Shown: positions 9,465-17,673 of the stretch, piece by piece
Layout of the letters: each line of letters begins with the position of its first letter
Position numbering within the stretch: the stretch's first letter is position 1
Assembly (NCBI GenBank): GCA_022768695.1
Contig: JALEPO010000164.1
Location: 1-38,757, forward strand
Direction of reading: 5' to 3'
Source: Clostridia bacterium
Lineage (GTDB): Bacteria; Bacillota; Clostridia; UBA1381
Length of the DNA: 38,757 nucleotides
Notes under the pieces: generated by a model
Seen by the model: only the letters and a program-made list of their open reading frames with translations
What the model was told of the DNA's origin: nothing
Databases searched by the model: none
Made by a program: the position numbers and the translations under genes

Positions 9465-12065
9465 ATGATTCCGTATCAAATGAAGAAAGAAGAAGTTTTA
9501 AAAAGCTTAGGTACAGGCACAGAGGGCTTATCTGAAAAGCAGGCGGCTGAAAATCAGAATAAATTCGGAAAAAATGAACTTGCCGAAGGTAAAAGAAAAA
9601 ATCCGATAGTATTGTTTTTGGAACAGTATAAGGACTTTTTGGTGATTATACTTATTATTGCGGCGATTATATCGGGTATTCTGGGTGATTTGGAAAGCTC
9701 AATAGTAATATTTGTAGTTATAACAATAAACGCAATTTTAGGTACGGTTCAGAATATTAAGGCGGAGCAGTCCTTAAACAGTCTGAAGGAAATGTCCGCG
9801 CCGACCGCTAAGGTTATACGCGATGGAGAAATCAGAATTGTTGAGGGACGAAATGTGACAGTCGGTGATATAGTTGTGGTTGAAGCCGGAGATTTTGTGT
9901 GTGCTGACGGACGTATTATAGAAAATGCGTCGCTGAAGGTAGACGAAAGTGCGCTTACCGGTGAAAGTGAGCCGGTGGAAAAAAGCGAAGAAGCTCTTGA
10001 AGGTGAAAAAGCGCTTGGTGACAGAGTGAATATGATGTATTCGGGAAGCTTTGCGACATACGGAAGAGCTAAAATGGTTGTTACCGGAATAGGCATGGAT
10101 ACTGAAATCGGTAAAATTGCGGCGCTGTTAAAAAATACTCAGGAGAAAAAAACTCCGCTTCAGGTAAGTCTTGACAGCTTTGGCAAAAAGCTTTCGTTTA
10201 TCATATTAGGTATTTGTATCATAGTAATGGGACTTACATTATTCAGAAACAGCGGCCCAATAACGCCGGAAGCATTTTCTGATGCATTTATATTTGCGGT
10301 AGCATTAGCAGTTGCGGCAATTCCTGAGGCATTAAGCTCGATTGTTACGATAGTTCTGTCAGTAGGCACTCAGAAGCTTGCGAAGGAACATGCGATTATA
10401 AGAAAGCTGCAGGCAGTGGAGGGCTTGGGCAGTGTTTCGATAATTTGCTCGGATAAAACCGGAACGCTTACTCAGAACAAAATGACTGTTCAGAAAATGT
10501 ACTTTGACGGTACAGTTATAGATAAGGACGACAATATAAATGAGCGTCAGGCTCAGCTTATTATTGACGGTGCATTGTGTAACGATTCTGTCAGAAAGGA
10601 TGGTCAGGAGATAGGCGATCCTACGGAGATTGCTCTTATTGATTTTTCAAATAAGCATAATCTTCCGTCAGAAAGAGTTCGTGAACAGTATCCGCGATTA
10701 GGAGAAATTCCATTTGACTCGGACAGAAAGCTGATGAGTACGGTTCATAAAATAGGTAATAATTATAAAATGCTTACAAAGGGAGCGGTTGATGTTCTGC
10801 TGGAGCGTATTGTTGAAGTGAAAACAATGGACGGTAAGCGTGCGTTTGACGAGGCGGATGCCGAACAGCTGAGAAATGTGAACCGGGAATTTTCGGAATC
10901 CGGTTTGCGTGTTCTGGCGGTTTGTGAAAAAGATGTTCCGTCAGCTGACATTACGCTTGACGATGAAAAGGATTATATTCTTCTTGGACTTATCGCTATG
11001 CAGGATCCGCCGAGAGAGGAAAGCGCGGATGCTGTTGCAAAATGTAAAACAGCCGGAATTATGCCGATAATGATTACCGGTGACCACCTTGTGACAGCTT
11101 CGGCAATCGCAAAAAAGATTGGTATACTTGATGATAAGCGCAGAGCTGTTGAGGGCAGCGCTATAGAAAATCTGTCAGATGACGAGCTTGACGAATTTGT
11201 AACAGATGTTGCGGTATATGCGAGAGTTTCTCCGGAGCATAAAATCAGAATAGTCAATGCATGGCAGAGAAAGGGATATATTGTTTCCATGACAGGCGAC
11301 GGCGTTAATGATGCGCCTGCGTTAAAGCAAGCGGATATAGGAGTTGCAATGGGAATTACCGGCAGCGAGGTGGCGAAGGATGCAGCTTCTATGGTTCTTA
11401 CGGACGATAATTTTGCAACTATTGTAAAGGCAGTTGAAAACGGAAGAAATATATATAAGAATATTCAGCGTTCAATTCAGTTTTTGCTTTCGGGCAATAC
11501 AGCCGGAATACTTGCTGTTCTTTATGCGTCTGTTATGGCTTTGCCGGTACCGTTTCAGGCGGTGCATTTGCTGTTTATAAATCTTCTCACAGACAGCTTG
11601 CCGGCAATAGCTCTTGGTGTTGAACCACATTCAGCTGCTGTTATGAACGAAAAGCCAAGACGTAAGGATCAGTCCATTCTTACAGGTCGTGTAATGACAA
11701 ATATTATAAGCGAGGGTATTATAATCGGTGCGGCTGCAATTGCTGCATTCTATATCGGACTTATGCGTAATGCGGTTGTAGGAAGTACAATGGCATTTGC
11801 CACACTTTGTCTTTCAAGACTTGTTCACGGCTTTAACTGTAAATCGGAAAGACCGGTTGTGTTTACAAGGAAGATGTGGAATAATAAAAGTCTTATAGGC
11901 GCTTTTGTTATTGGTTTTGTGCTTTTGAATGCGGTATTGCTTATACCGCCGCTGCAGAGTGTATTTTCTGTTGCACCGCTTACTGTAAATGAATTGCTTG
12001 CTGTTTACGGATTATCACTTGCGACACTTGTGGTTATACAGATTTTAAAACTGATAAAAAGATAA
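9465..12065 (+). CDS. P-type cation ATPase (Ca2+/Mn2+ type, Mn2+-riboswitch controlled)
   Basis: 866-residue type II P-type ATPase that pumps divalent cations out of the cytosol. It has an N-terminal cation_ATPase_N domain, TM1-2 near residues 50-85, the actuator TGES motif, and TM4 with AIPEALSS (PEGL in SERCA). The phosphorylation motif SDKTGTLT has Asp330; the nucleotide-domain KGAVDVLL and hinge MTGDGVNDAPA are present, followed by TM5-10 with NLLTDSLPAIALG. All catalytic motifs are intact. GGGGAGG sits 7 bases before the ATG. Control by a yybP-ykoY riboswitch points to Mn2+ efflux as a main job, although the family often carries Ca2+ as well. Confidence 0.95.
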   Translation: MIPYQMKKEEVLKSLGTGTEGLSEKQAAENQNKFGKNELAEGKRKNPIVLFLEQYKDFLVIILIIAAIISGILGDLESSIVIFVVITINAILGTVQNIKAEQSLNSLKEMSAPTAKVIRDGEIRIVEGRNVTVGDIVVVEAGDFVCADGRIIENASLKVDESALTGESEPVEKSEEALEGEKALGDRVNMMYSGSFATYGRAKMVVTGIGMDTEIGKIAALLKNTQEKKTPLQVSLDSFGKKLSFIILGICIIVMGLTLFRNSGPITPEAFSDAFIFAVALAVAAIPEALSSIVTIVLSVGTQKLAKEHAIIRKLQAVEGLGSVSIICSDKTGTLTQNKMTVQKMYFDGTVIDKDDNINERQAQLIIDGALCNDSVRKDGQEIGDPTEIALIDFSNKHNLPSERVREQYPRLGEIPFDSDRKLMSTVHKIGNNYKMLTKGAVDVLLERIVEVKTMDGKRAFDEADAEQLRNVNREFSESGLRVLAVCEKDVPSADITLDDEKDYILLGLIAMQDPPREESADAVAKCKTAGIMPIMITGDHLVTASAIAKKIGILDDKRRAVEGSAIENLSDDELDEFVTDVAVYARVSPEHKIRIVNAWQRKGYIVSMTGDGVNDAPALKQADIGVAMGITGSEVAKDAASMVLTDDNFATIVKAVENGRNIYKNIQRSIQFLLSGNTAGILAVLYASVMALPVPFQAVHLLFINLLTDSLPAIALGVEPHSAAVMNEKPRRKDQSILTGRVMTNIISEGIIIGAAAIAAFYIGLMRNAVVGSTMAFATLCLSRLVHGFNCKSERPVVFTRKMWNNKSLIGAFVIGFVLLNAVLLIPPLQSVFSVAPLTVNELLAVYGLSLATLVVIQILKLIKR

Positions 12066-12073
12066 GTTAAGAT

Positions 12074-12109
12074 GGGCTGTGGCATTAAAGGTGCTCAGCC
12101 CTTTTGTTT
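12074..12109 (+). terminator. Terminator after the ATPase gene
   Basis: GGGCTG...CAGCCC (12074-12079 / 12096-12101) with an inner GCA/TGC pairing is followed by CTTTTGTTT. It lies 8 bp past the ATPase stop. Confidence 0.75.
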
Positions 12110-12229
12110 ATTCAAAATAAAGATTATCTTATTGCTGCCTGTGTTGCAATGCAGCAAAACTGTACCTTACCGCGTTGAATGACTAAATTTAATGTTATTG
12201 TCGAAAAATATGAAAATATTGCTTTGTCC

Positions 12230-12258
12230 TTGAAAAGTGCGGCATTATATGATATTAT
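12230..12258 (+). promoter_or_regulatory. Promoter of the GH35-GTPase operon
   Basis: TTGAAA (12230-12235), 17-base spacer, TATTAT (12253-12258). It implies a leader of about 200 nt before the GH35 start codon. Between the terminator at 12109 and this promoter I see nothing further. Confidence 0.7.
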
Positions 12259-12264
12259 AACTAA

Positions 12265-12465
12265 AAGTAAGCGGCTAAAATTCTAAAAGAACATATCAAG
12301 TGATGGTATGATTTGTGGCACAGAGCTAAGTATTGAACATTTGTAAGACCTTGAAGTGATGCATATAACATTGGGGTTGGCTTGCTTTACGGCGGGAACG
12401 CAATCTGCCGCTGAAATACGGGGGCATTGCGTCCTATTGAAAATAATATCAGGAGATATTTGATT
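12265..12465 (+). promoter_or_regulatory. Long, possibly structured 5' leader of the GH35 gene
   Basis: About 200 nt with no family recognised. The 3' half can fold: ACGCAAT (12399-12405) is complementary to ATTGCGT (12426-12432), and overlapping CGGC/GCCG pairings compete with it. A 34-codon frame from ATG 12359 ends in TGA at 12461-12463, three bases before the GH35 ATG, but lacks a good ribosome binding site. This could be an RNA regulatory element or a leader peptide; neither is shown. Confidence 0.4.
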
Positions 12466-14544
12466 ATGGATTATGTATTTAACGAAATTGAAAAATATGA
12501 AATTATATCGGGACATCTGAATTTGGGCGGCAAAAATCCGGCTGATGAGGAAATTACGCTAAACAGCAAATATCTTATAAGAAACGGTAAGCCGTGGATG
12601 CCTGTAATGGCTGAATTCCATTTTTCACGAGTTAATCGTGATGATTGGCGGCGGGAGCTTTTAAAAATGAAGGCAGGCGGTATAACTGTTGTTTCTACAT
12701 ACCTGTTTTGGATATATCATGAAGAAATCGAGGGTGAATTTGATTTTTTCGGCAATCAGGATATTCGTGCCTTTCTTGAGATATGCCGCGAAACAGGTCT
12801 TGAAGCGGTTATACGGATAGGGCCGTGGGCGCATGGAGAATGCCGTAACGGTGGTTTTCCCGACTGGCTTCTGAAAAAGGGAATTGTACTTCGTGAAAAT
12901 AATGAAGAATATATGAAATATGTTCGCATTTGGTATGCGAAAATTGCCGAGCAGGTTAAAGGATTGTTTTATAAGGATGGAGGCCCGATTATAGCTGTTC
13001 AGCTTGAAAATGAGCTTGTAGATGGCGCGGAGCATCTGGCAGAGCTGAAAAAGCTTGCGATTGAGCTTGGTATGGTTGCACCGCTGTACACAGTAACCGG
13101 CTGGAACAGCTCAAGAGGGGCAAAAATTCCTGTGGATGAGGTGCTGCCGGTATTTGGCGGTTACAGTGAAGCGCCGTGGGAAGACCATACAAATCCGCTT
13201 GCACCGTCACCGCATTTCTTTTTTAATACTATGCGCAATGATTCGGCAATAGGAACCGACCTTATCGATCAGACTGTAAATGATGAATGGCAGCTGCCGT
13301 ATGAAAGGTATCCCTTTGCCACCTGTGAGTTGGGCGGCGGAATACAGGTTACGCATCATCGCCGACCGAAAATTTCACCTATGGAACCGTATGCGGTATC
13401 TATGATTAAAATTTGTGACGGCAACAATCTACCGGGATATTATATGTATCACGGCGGAACAAATAAGATTGGCAGACTTTCTACGCTTAATGAAAGCAAA
13501 GATACGGGCTATCCTAATGATTATCCTATTTTGTCATATGATTTTCAGGCGCCGATAGGTGAATACGGAATTGTCAGACGTCAGCACGGATTGTTGAATA
13601 TGCTTCATTTGTTTGTTCATGATTTTGGCAGTATTATTGCGCCTATGAATACCGCGCTGGGTGACTGCGTTGACAGGTTTGATACTGAACATTTAAGATA
13701 CGCTATGCGGACGGACGGGGAGAGCGGATTTGTGTTTGTAAACCATTTTCAGCGAATTACAAAGCTCTCGGATGTGTCAGATGTAAGGTTTAAGGTTGAT
13801 GATAAGCTGACCTTCCCGGAAAAGGGGATTACGGTTTCGGGAGAAATCTGTTTCTTTATGCCGTTTAGAATGGCGCTTGGCAATGAGGTGCTTGAATATG
13901 CGGCAGCACAGCCGGTTTGTCATGACAATAATACATATTTTTTTGCTGAAATACCGGGTGTAGATGCAGAATATAAAATAGATGGTGAAATTATAACCAG
14001 CCATGATTTTGTGAAGAATAATGTAAGAATTATAACACTTCCGTTTGAACAGGCGGAAAAGCTGCGCAGACTTGACGGTGAATTGTATATAGGAAACGGC
14101 TGTAATCTGTATATAGAGGACGGCAAAATCAAATCAGTAGAGCCGGGAAGCTATTCGTATAAGAAATGGAACGGCACATCTTTTGATGAATATTCACACG
14201 AGGTTGAATTTAAAGAACCTGAGGTTGAATTTATAAAGGTTGAAAAGCCGGATTTTGAACCTGAATATCTTTACGAATTGAATATTTGCGGTGAACGCAG
14301 GCTTGAATGGTACAAGCTGAAGGCAAAGGGCAGCGAAGGATTTCTTAAGCTTTCCTATATCGGTGATGCCGCGCAGCTTTATGCTGACGGTAAGCTTGTT
14401 GCAGATGATTATTTTTACGGCGATGACTGGATAGTTCCCGCAAAGCTGCTTGACGGAAAGGAAGTTTATTTCGGATATTCACAGCTTCGTGATGACTGCT
14501 ATCTTGAATGTGATATAGAAAAAAAGATTGGAACGATTAAATGA
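12466..14544 (+). CDS. Glycoside hydrolase family 35 beta-galactosidase
   Basis: About 692 residues, no signal peptide, so probably a cytosolic exo-beta-galactosidase acting on imported galactosides. The N-terminal TIM barrel (about 30-330) has the GH35 substrate block IGPWAHGECRNGGFPDWL, the acid/base region PIIAVQLENE (Glu183) and the presumed nucleophile in TCELGGG (Glu288). C-terminal beta domains follow. ATG 12466, 9 bases after AGGAGA, is preferred over TTG 12427, which would place the RBS inside the gene. It overlaps the following GTPase gene by 4 bp (ATGA). That pairing is not functionally obvious. Substrate specificity beyond beta-galactoside is not determinable here. Confidence 0.92.
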   Translation: MDYVFNEIEKYEIISGHLNLGGKNPADEEITLNSKYLIRNGKPWMPVMAEFHFSRVNRDDWRRELLKMKAGGITVVSTYLFWIYHEEIEGEFDFFGNQDIRAFLEICRETGLEAVIRIGPWAHGECRNGGFPDWLLKKGIVLRENNEEYMKYVRIWYAKIAEQVKGLFYKDGGPIIAVQLENELVDGAEHLAELKKLAIELGMVAPLYTVTGWNSSRGAKIPVDEVLPVFGGYSEAPWEDHTNPLAPSPHFFFNTMRNDSAIGTDLIDQTVNDEWQLPYERYPFATCELGGGIQVTHHRRPKISPMEPYAVSMIKICDGNNLPGYYMYHGGTNKIGRLSTLNESKDTGYPNDYPILSYDFQAPIGEYGIVRRQHGLLNMLHLFVHDFGSIIAPMNTALGDCVDRFDTEHLRYAMRTDGESGFVFVNHFQRITKLSDVSDVRFKVDDKLTFPEKGITVSGEICFFMPFRMALGNEVLEYAAAQPVCHDNNTYFFAEIPGVDAEYKIDGEIITSHDFVKNNVRIITLPFEQAEKLRRLDGELYIGNGCNLYIEDGKIKSVEPGSYSYKKWNGTSFDEYSHEVEFKEPEVEFIKVEKPDFEPEYLYELNICGERRLEWYKLKAKGSEGFLKLSYIGDAAQLYADGKLVADDYFYGDDWIVPAKLLDGKEVYFGYSQLRDDCYLECDIEKKIGTIK

Positions 14545-17096
14545 GAAGATTAGTAATTGGAATACTTGCACACGTTGACTCCGGTAAAACCACTCTCTCT
14601 GAGGGAATGCTTTATCGTGCCGGAGAAATACGAAAGCTTGGAAGAGTTGATCACGGAAACGCCTTTTTGGACAATAATCAGATTGAGCGTGACAGGGGTA
14701 TTACTATTTTTTCAAAGCAGGCGGTGCTGCCGCTGAATGGCACAGAGATTACCTTGCTTGACACTCCGGGACATATTGATTTTTCAACTGAAATGGAGCG
14801 CACTCTACAGGTGCTTGACTATGCAATTTTAGTTATAAGCGGTACTGACGGGGTGCAGAATCATACGGAAACACTGTGGAGATTGCTTATAAGATATAAT
14901 ATACCTACGTTTATATTTATTAATAAAATGGATATTTCCGAATATGAAAAAGATGAGATCATAATGGAGCTTAGGGAAAGACTTGATGACGGGTGTATAA
15001 ATTTTGACGATATTTCCTCTGAAATCTTCAGAGAATCGCTTGCTATGTGCGATGAAGAGCTGATGAATATTTTTGTTGACGGTGAAGATTTTAGCAATGG
15101 TAATATCGGCAAAGCTGTGGCAGAAAGAAAAATCTTTCCGTGTTATTTCGGATCTGCGCTTAAGCTTGAGGGAGTAGATGAATTTCTGGAGGCTTTGGAA
15201 AAATACACCGTTGATATAAAGTATGGTGATGAGTTTGGCGCAAAGATATTTAAAATATCTGAGGATGAGCAGGGTAAGCGTCTTACTCATATGAAGATTA
15301 CAGGTGGAAGTCTGAAAATAAAGACGCTGCTTACAGACAGTAAGGGTGAAGATTGGGCGGAAAAGGTAAATCAGATACGCATATATTCTGGAGTAAAGTA
15401 TAACTCGGTAAATGAGGCGTTTCCGGGAACTGTTTGCGCCGTTACCGGACTTACCCGTACATATCCGGGCGAAGGTATTGGCGCGGAGGCTGATTCGCAG
15501 CTTCCTGTCCTTGAACCGGTGCTTACTTATCGTGTTGAGCTGCCTCAGGGGATAGATGTGCATGAAGCATTGGTACGTTTAAGACGCTTAGAGCAGGAGG
15601 ATCCCGAGCTTCATATATTATGGAATGAACAGCTTCAAGAAATCCATATGCAGCTAATGGGTGAGGTGCAGCTTGATATTTTGAAACGTATAATTTCAGA
15701 ACGCTTTGATATGGATATTGAGTTCAGCCGCGGCAGTATTGCATATAAGGAAACCATTGCAGAGCCGGTTGAAGGAGTGGGACATTACGAGCCGCTCCGG
15801 CATTATGCTGAGGTTCATCTGTTGCTTGAACCGGGTGAAAGGGGCAGCGGATTGCAGTTTGCTGTAAAATGCAGCGAAGATGTTCTTGATCGTAACTGGC
15901 AGCGGCTTATTTTGACTCATCTTGAGGAGAAAAAACATATAGGTGTTCTGACCGGCTCGCCGATTACAGACATGAAAATAACTTTGATAGCCGGCAGAGC
16001 GCATCAAAAGCATACCGAGGGCGGTGATTTCAGACAGGCGACCTATCGCGCTGTGCGGCATGGACTAAAATCGACGGAAAGTATTTTGCTTGAACCGTGG
16101 TATGATTTTAGGCTGGAGGTTCCTACTGAATCGATAGGACGTGCAATTACTGATATTCAGCAGATGGGAGGAAGCTTTTCACAGCCGGAAAATCGAGGAG
16201 ATATGTCGGTTATAAAAGGAAGCGCACCTGTTGCAAAAATGCGTGATTATCAGGTTACGGAATATACCCGAGGACGAGGACGACTTTCGTGCGTGGTAAA
16301 GGGCTATGAGCCTTGTCATAATGCTGACGAGGTTATTGAAGCAATTGGATATGACAGTGACAGTGATACCGAAAATACAGCGGATTCTGTTTTCTGCTCG
16401 CATGGTGCGGGATATACTGTGAAGTGGGATAAGGTTACGGAGCATATGCATCTTGAAAGCGCATGGCAGCCGGAAACGGAAGAGGATGAAGAACCTAAAA
16501 TTATTGCCCGGCAGGTGAAGGAATATCTGGACAGCATTGCCGAGGATAAAGAATTGGTGAGAATTTTTGAAAATACCTACGGAAAAATAGACCGTAAACC
16601 GCATACGGCACTGGAAACTAAAAAGTCGGCACCGAAGAAATATCCCAAGGCAAAACCGCTCCCGCAGGGGCCTGAGTATCTGCTTGTGGACGGATATAAT
16701 ATTATATTTGCATGGGACGAGCTTAAGACTATTGCTGATAGGGATCTTGAAGCGGCGCGCGGCAGACTTATCGATATACTTTGTAATTATCGGGGCTTTA
16801 GGAATTGTGAGCTGATTCTTGTATTTGACGCATACAAAGTAAAAGGAAATGTGCGTGAGGTTGAAAATATCCATAATATAAGTGTTGTTTATACAAAGGA
16901 AGCAGAAACCGCTGATATGTATATAGAAAAGGTAACGCGTGAGCTGGGTAAGAAGCACCGTGTAAGAGTAGCGACCTCGGACAGCCTTGAGCAGATTATA
17001 ATTCTTGGCAGCGGAGCATACAGAATGTCCGCATCTGAATTATATGCGGATATAAAACGTGTTGAAAAAGAAATAAAGGAATATATGAAATCATAG
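14541..17096 (+). CDS. TetM/EF-G-like translational GTPase fused to a YacP/Rae1-type NYN nuclease domain
   Basis: 851 residues. Residues 1 to about 630 form a ribosomal-protection-type translation factor: P-loop AHVDSGKTT (10-18), switch I DRGITI (51-56), DTPGH (74-78), NKMD (128-131), then the barrel, domain III/IV and the C-terminal EF-G fold. After a charged/proline linker (about 640-710), residues 713-851 form an NYN/PIN-like domain starting YLLVDGYNII, with further acidic positions in LVFDAY, ETADMYIEK and VATSDSLEQ. The same domain makes up B. subtilis YacP/Rae1, known to cut mRNA in the ribosomal A site. A ribosome-directed, GTPase-guided nuclease is inference. Tetracycline resistance is not implied by the sequence. 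Its start codon overlaps the GH35 stop. Confidence 0.9.
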   Translation: MRRLVIGILAHVDSGKTTLSEGMLYRAGEIRKLGRVDHGNAFLDNNQIERDRGITIFSKQAVLPLNGTEITLLDTPGHIDFSTEMERTLQVLDYAILVISGTDGVQNHTETLWRLLIRYNIPTFIFINKMDISEYEKDEIIMELRERLDDGCINFDDISSEIFRESLAMCDEELMNIFVDGEDFSNGNIGKAVAERKIFPCYFGSALKLEGVDEFLEALEKYTVDIKYGDEFGAKIFKISEDEQGKRLTHMKITGGSLKIKTLLTDSKGEDWAEKVNQIRIYSGVKYNSVNEAFPGTVCAVTGLTRTYPGEGIGAEADSQLPVLEPVLTYRVELPQGIDVHEALVRLRRLEQEDPELHILWNEQLQEIHMQLMGEVQLDILKRIISERFDMDIEFSRGSIAYKETIAEPVEGVGHYEPLRHYAEVHLLLEPGERGSGLQFAVKCSEDVLDRNWQRLILTHLEEKKHIGVLTGSPITDMKITLIAGRAHQKHTEGGDFRQATYRAVRHGLKSTESILLEPWYDFRLEVPTESIGRAITDIQQMGGSFSQPENRGDMSVIKGSAPVAKMRDYQVTEYTRGRGRLSCVVKGYEPCHNADEVIEAIGYDSDSDTENTADSVFCSHGAGYTVKWDKVTEHMHLESAWQPETEEDEEPKIIARQVKEYLDSIAEDKELVRIFENTYGKIDRKPHTALETKKSAPKKYPKAKPLPQGPEYLLVDGYNIIFAWDELKTIADRDLEAARGRLIDILCNYRGFRNCELILVFDAYKVKGNVREVENIHNISVVYTKEAETADMYIEKVTRELGKKHRVRVATSDSLEQIIILGSGAYRMSASELYADIKRVEKEIKEYMKS

Positions 17097-17131
17097 CGCA
17101 AGCTAAAGTGCGCTCAGAATAAAATCACATC

Positions 17132-17167
17132 AAAAATGGTTGGTTCATTGTTGAACCAACCATTTTT
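17132..17167. terminator. Bidirectional terminator between GTPase-NYN and cyclophilin genes
   Basis: A 16-bp perfect stem AAAAATGGTTGGTTCA / TGAACCAACCATTTTT with a TTGT loop serves both convergent transcripts. Confidence 0.92.
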
Positions 17168-17169
17168 TA

Positions 17170-17652
17170 TTAAACCAATCTTATTGTTTTAATAACCTGA
17201 TCCTCTATAGGCTTATCCTGGAAGCCGGTAGGGGTTTCGGCGATTTCGTCAACGACGTCCATACCGTCTGTAACCATGCCGAAGGCTGCATACTGACCGT
17301 CAAGATGGGGAGCGTCCTCGTGCATGATAAAGAACTGGCTTGAAGCACTGTTCGGAAACATTGTTCTTGCCATTGAAAGCACACCTCTTGTATGCTTTAA
17401 GCTGTTAGGCACGCCGTTTCCGTCAAATTCGCCCTTGATTGATTTTGCATCCTTATGATTTCCGTCTGTATCAAAGCCGCCGCCTTGAATCATAAATCCC
17501 GGAATAACACGATGGAAGATTAATCCGTCAAAAAAGTTATCTTCGATTAAGCCTACAAAATTATCAACTGTAATAGGAGCTGTTTCGGGATAAAGCTCCG
17601 CTTTGATAATTCCGCCGTTTTCCATTTCTATTTCGATATTGATGTTTGCCAT
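17170..17652 (-). CDS. Cytosolic cyclophilin-type peptidyl-prolyl isomerase
   Basis: 160-residue protein that is a single cyclophilin domain. It shows VDNFVGLIEDNFFDGLIFHRVIPGFMIQGG (in parts), including the catalytic-arginine motif FHRV, then RGVLSMART, SSQFFIMH and YAAFGMVTDGMDVVD. It catalyses cis-trans isomerisation of X-Pro bonds. There is no signal peptide. AGGAGG lies about 7 bases before the ATG. It is the last gene of the gyrA-cyclophilin-cyclophilin operon, 21 bp after the lipoprotein paralogue. Confidence 0.95.
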   Translation of the reverse strand: MANINIEIEMENGGIIKAELYPETAPITVDNFVGLIEDNFFDGLIFHRVIPGFMIQGGGFDTDGNHKDAKSIKGEFDGNGVPNSLKHTRGVLSMARTMFPNSASSQFFIMHEDAPHLDGQYAAFGMVTDGMDVVDEIAETPTGFQDKPIEDQVIKTIRLV

Positions 17653-17673
17653 TTTTATCCTCCTGTAATCAGC

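Noticed and set aside
14829-15563. 244-codon minus-strand frame inside the GTPase gene
   Set aside because: It is antisense to conserved G-domain and barrel sequence and has a basic/aromatic composition typical of a shadow frame.
16179-16958. 259-codon minus-strand frame opposite the GTPase C-terminus and NYN domain
   Set aside because: It mirrors conserved coding sequence on the plus strand and resembles no protein family.
14541-17096. Acquired tetracycline-resistance gene of the tet(M) type
   Set aside because: The GTPase is a divergent member with an added nuclease domain, in a chromosomal operon without mobile-element signs; resistance cannot be claimed from family resemblance.
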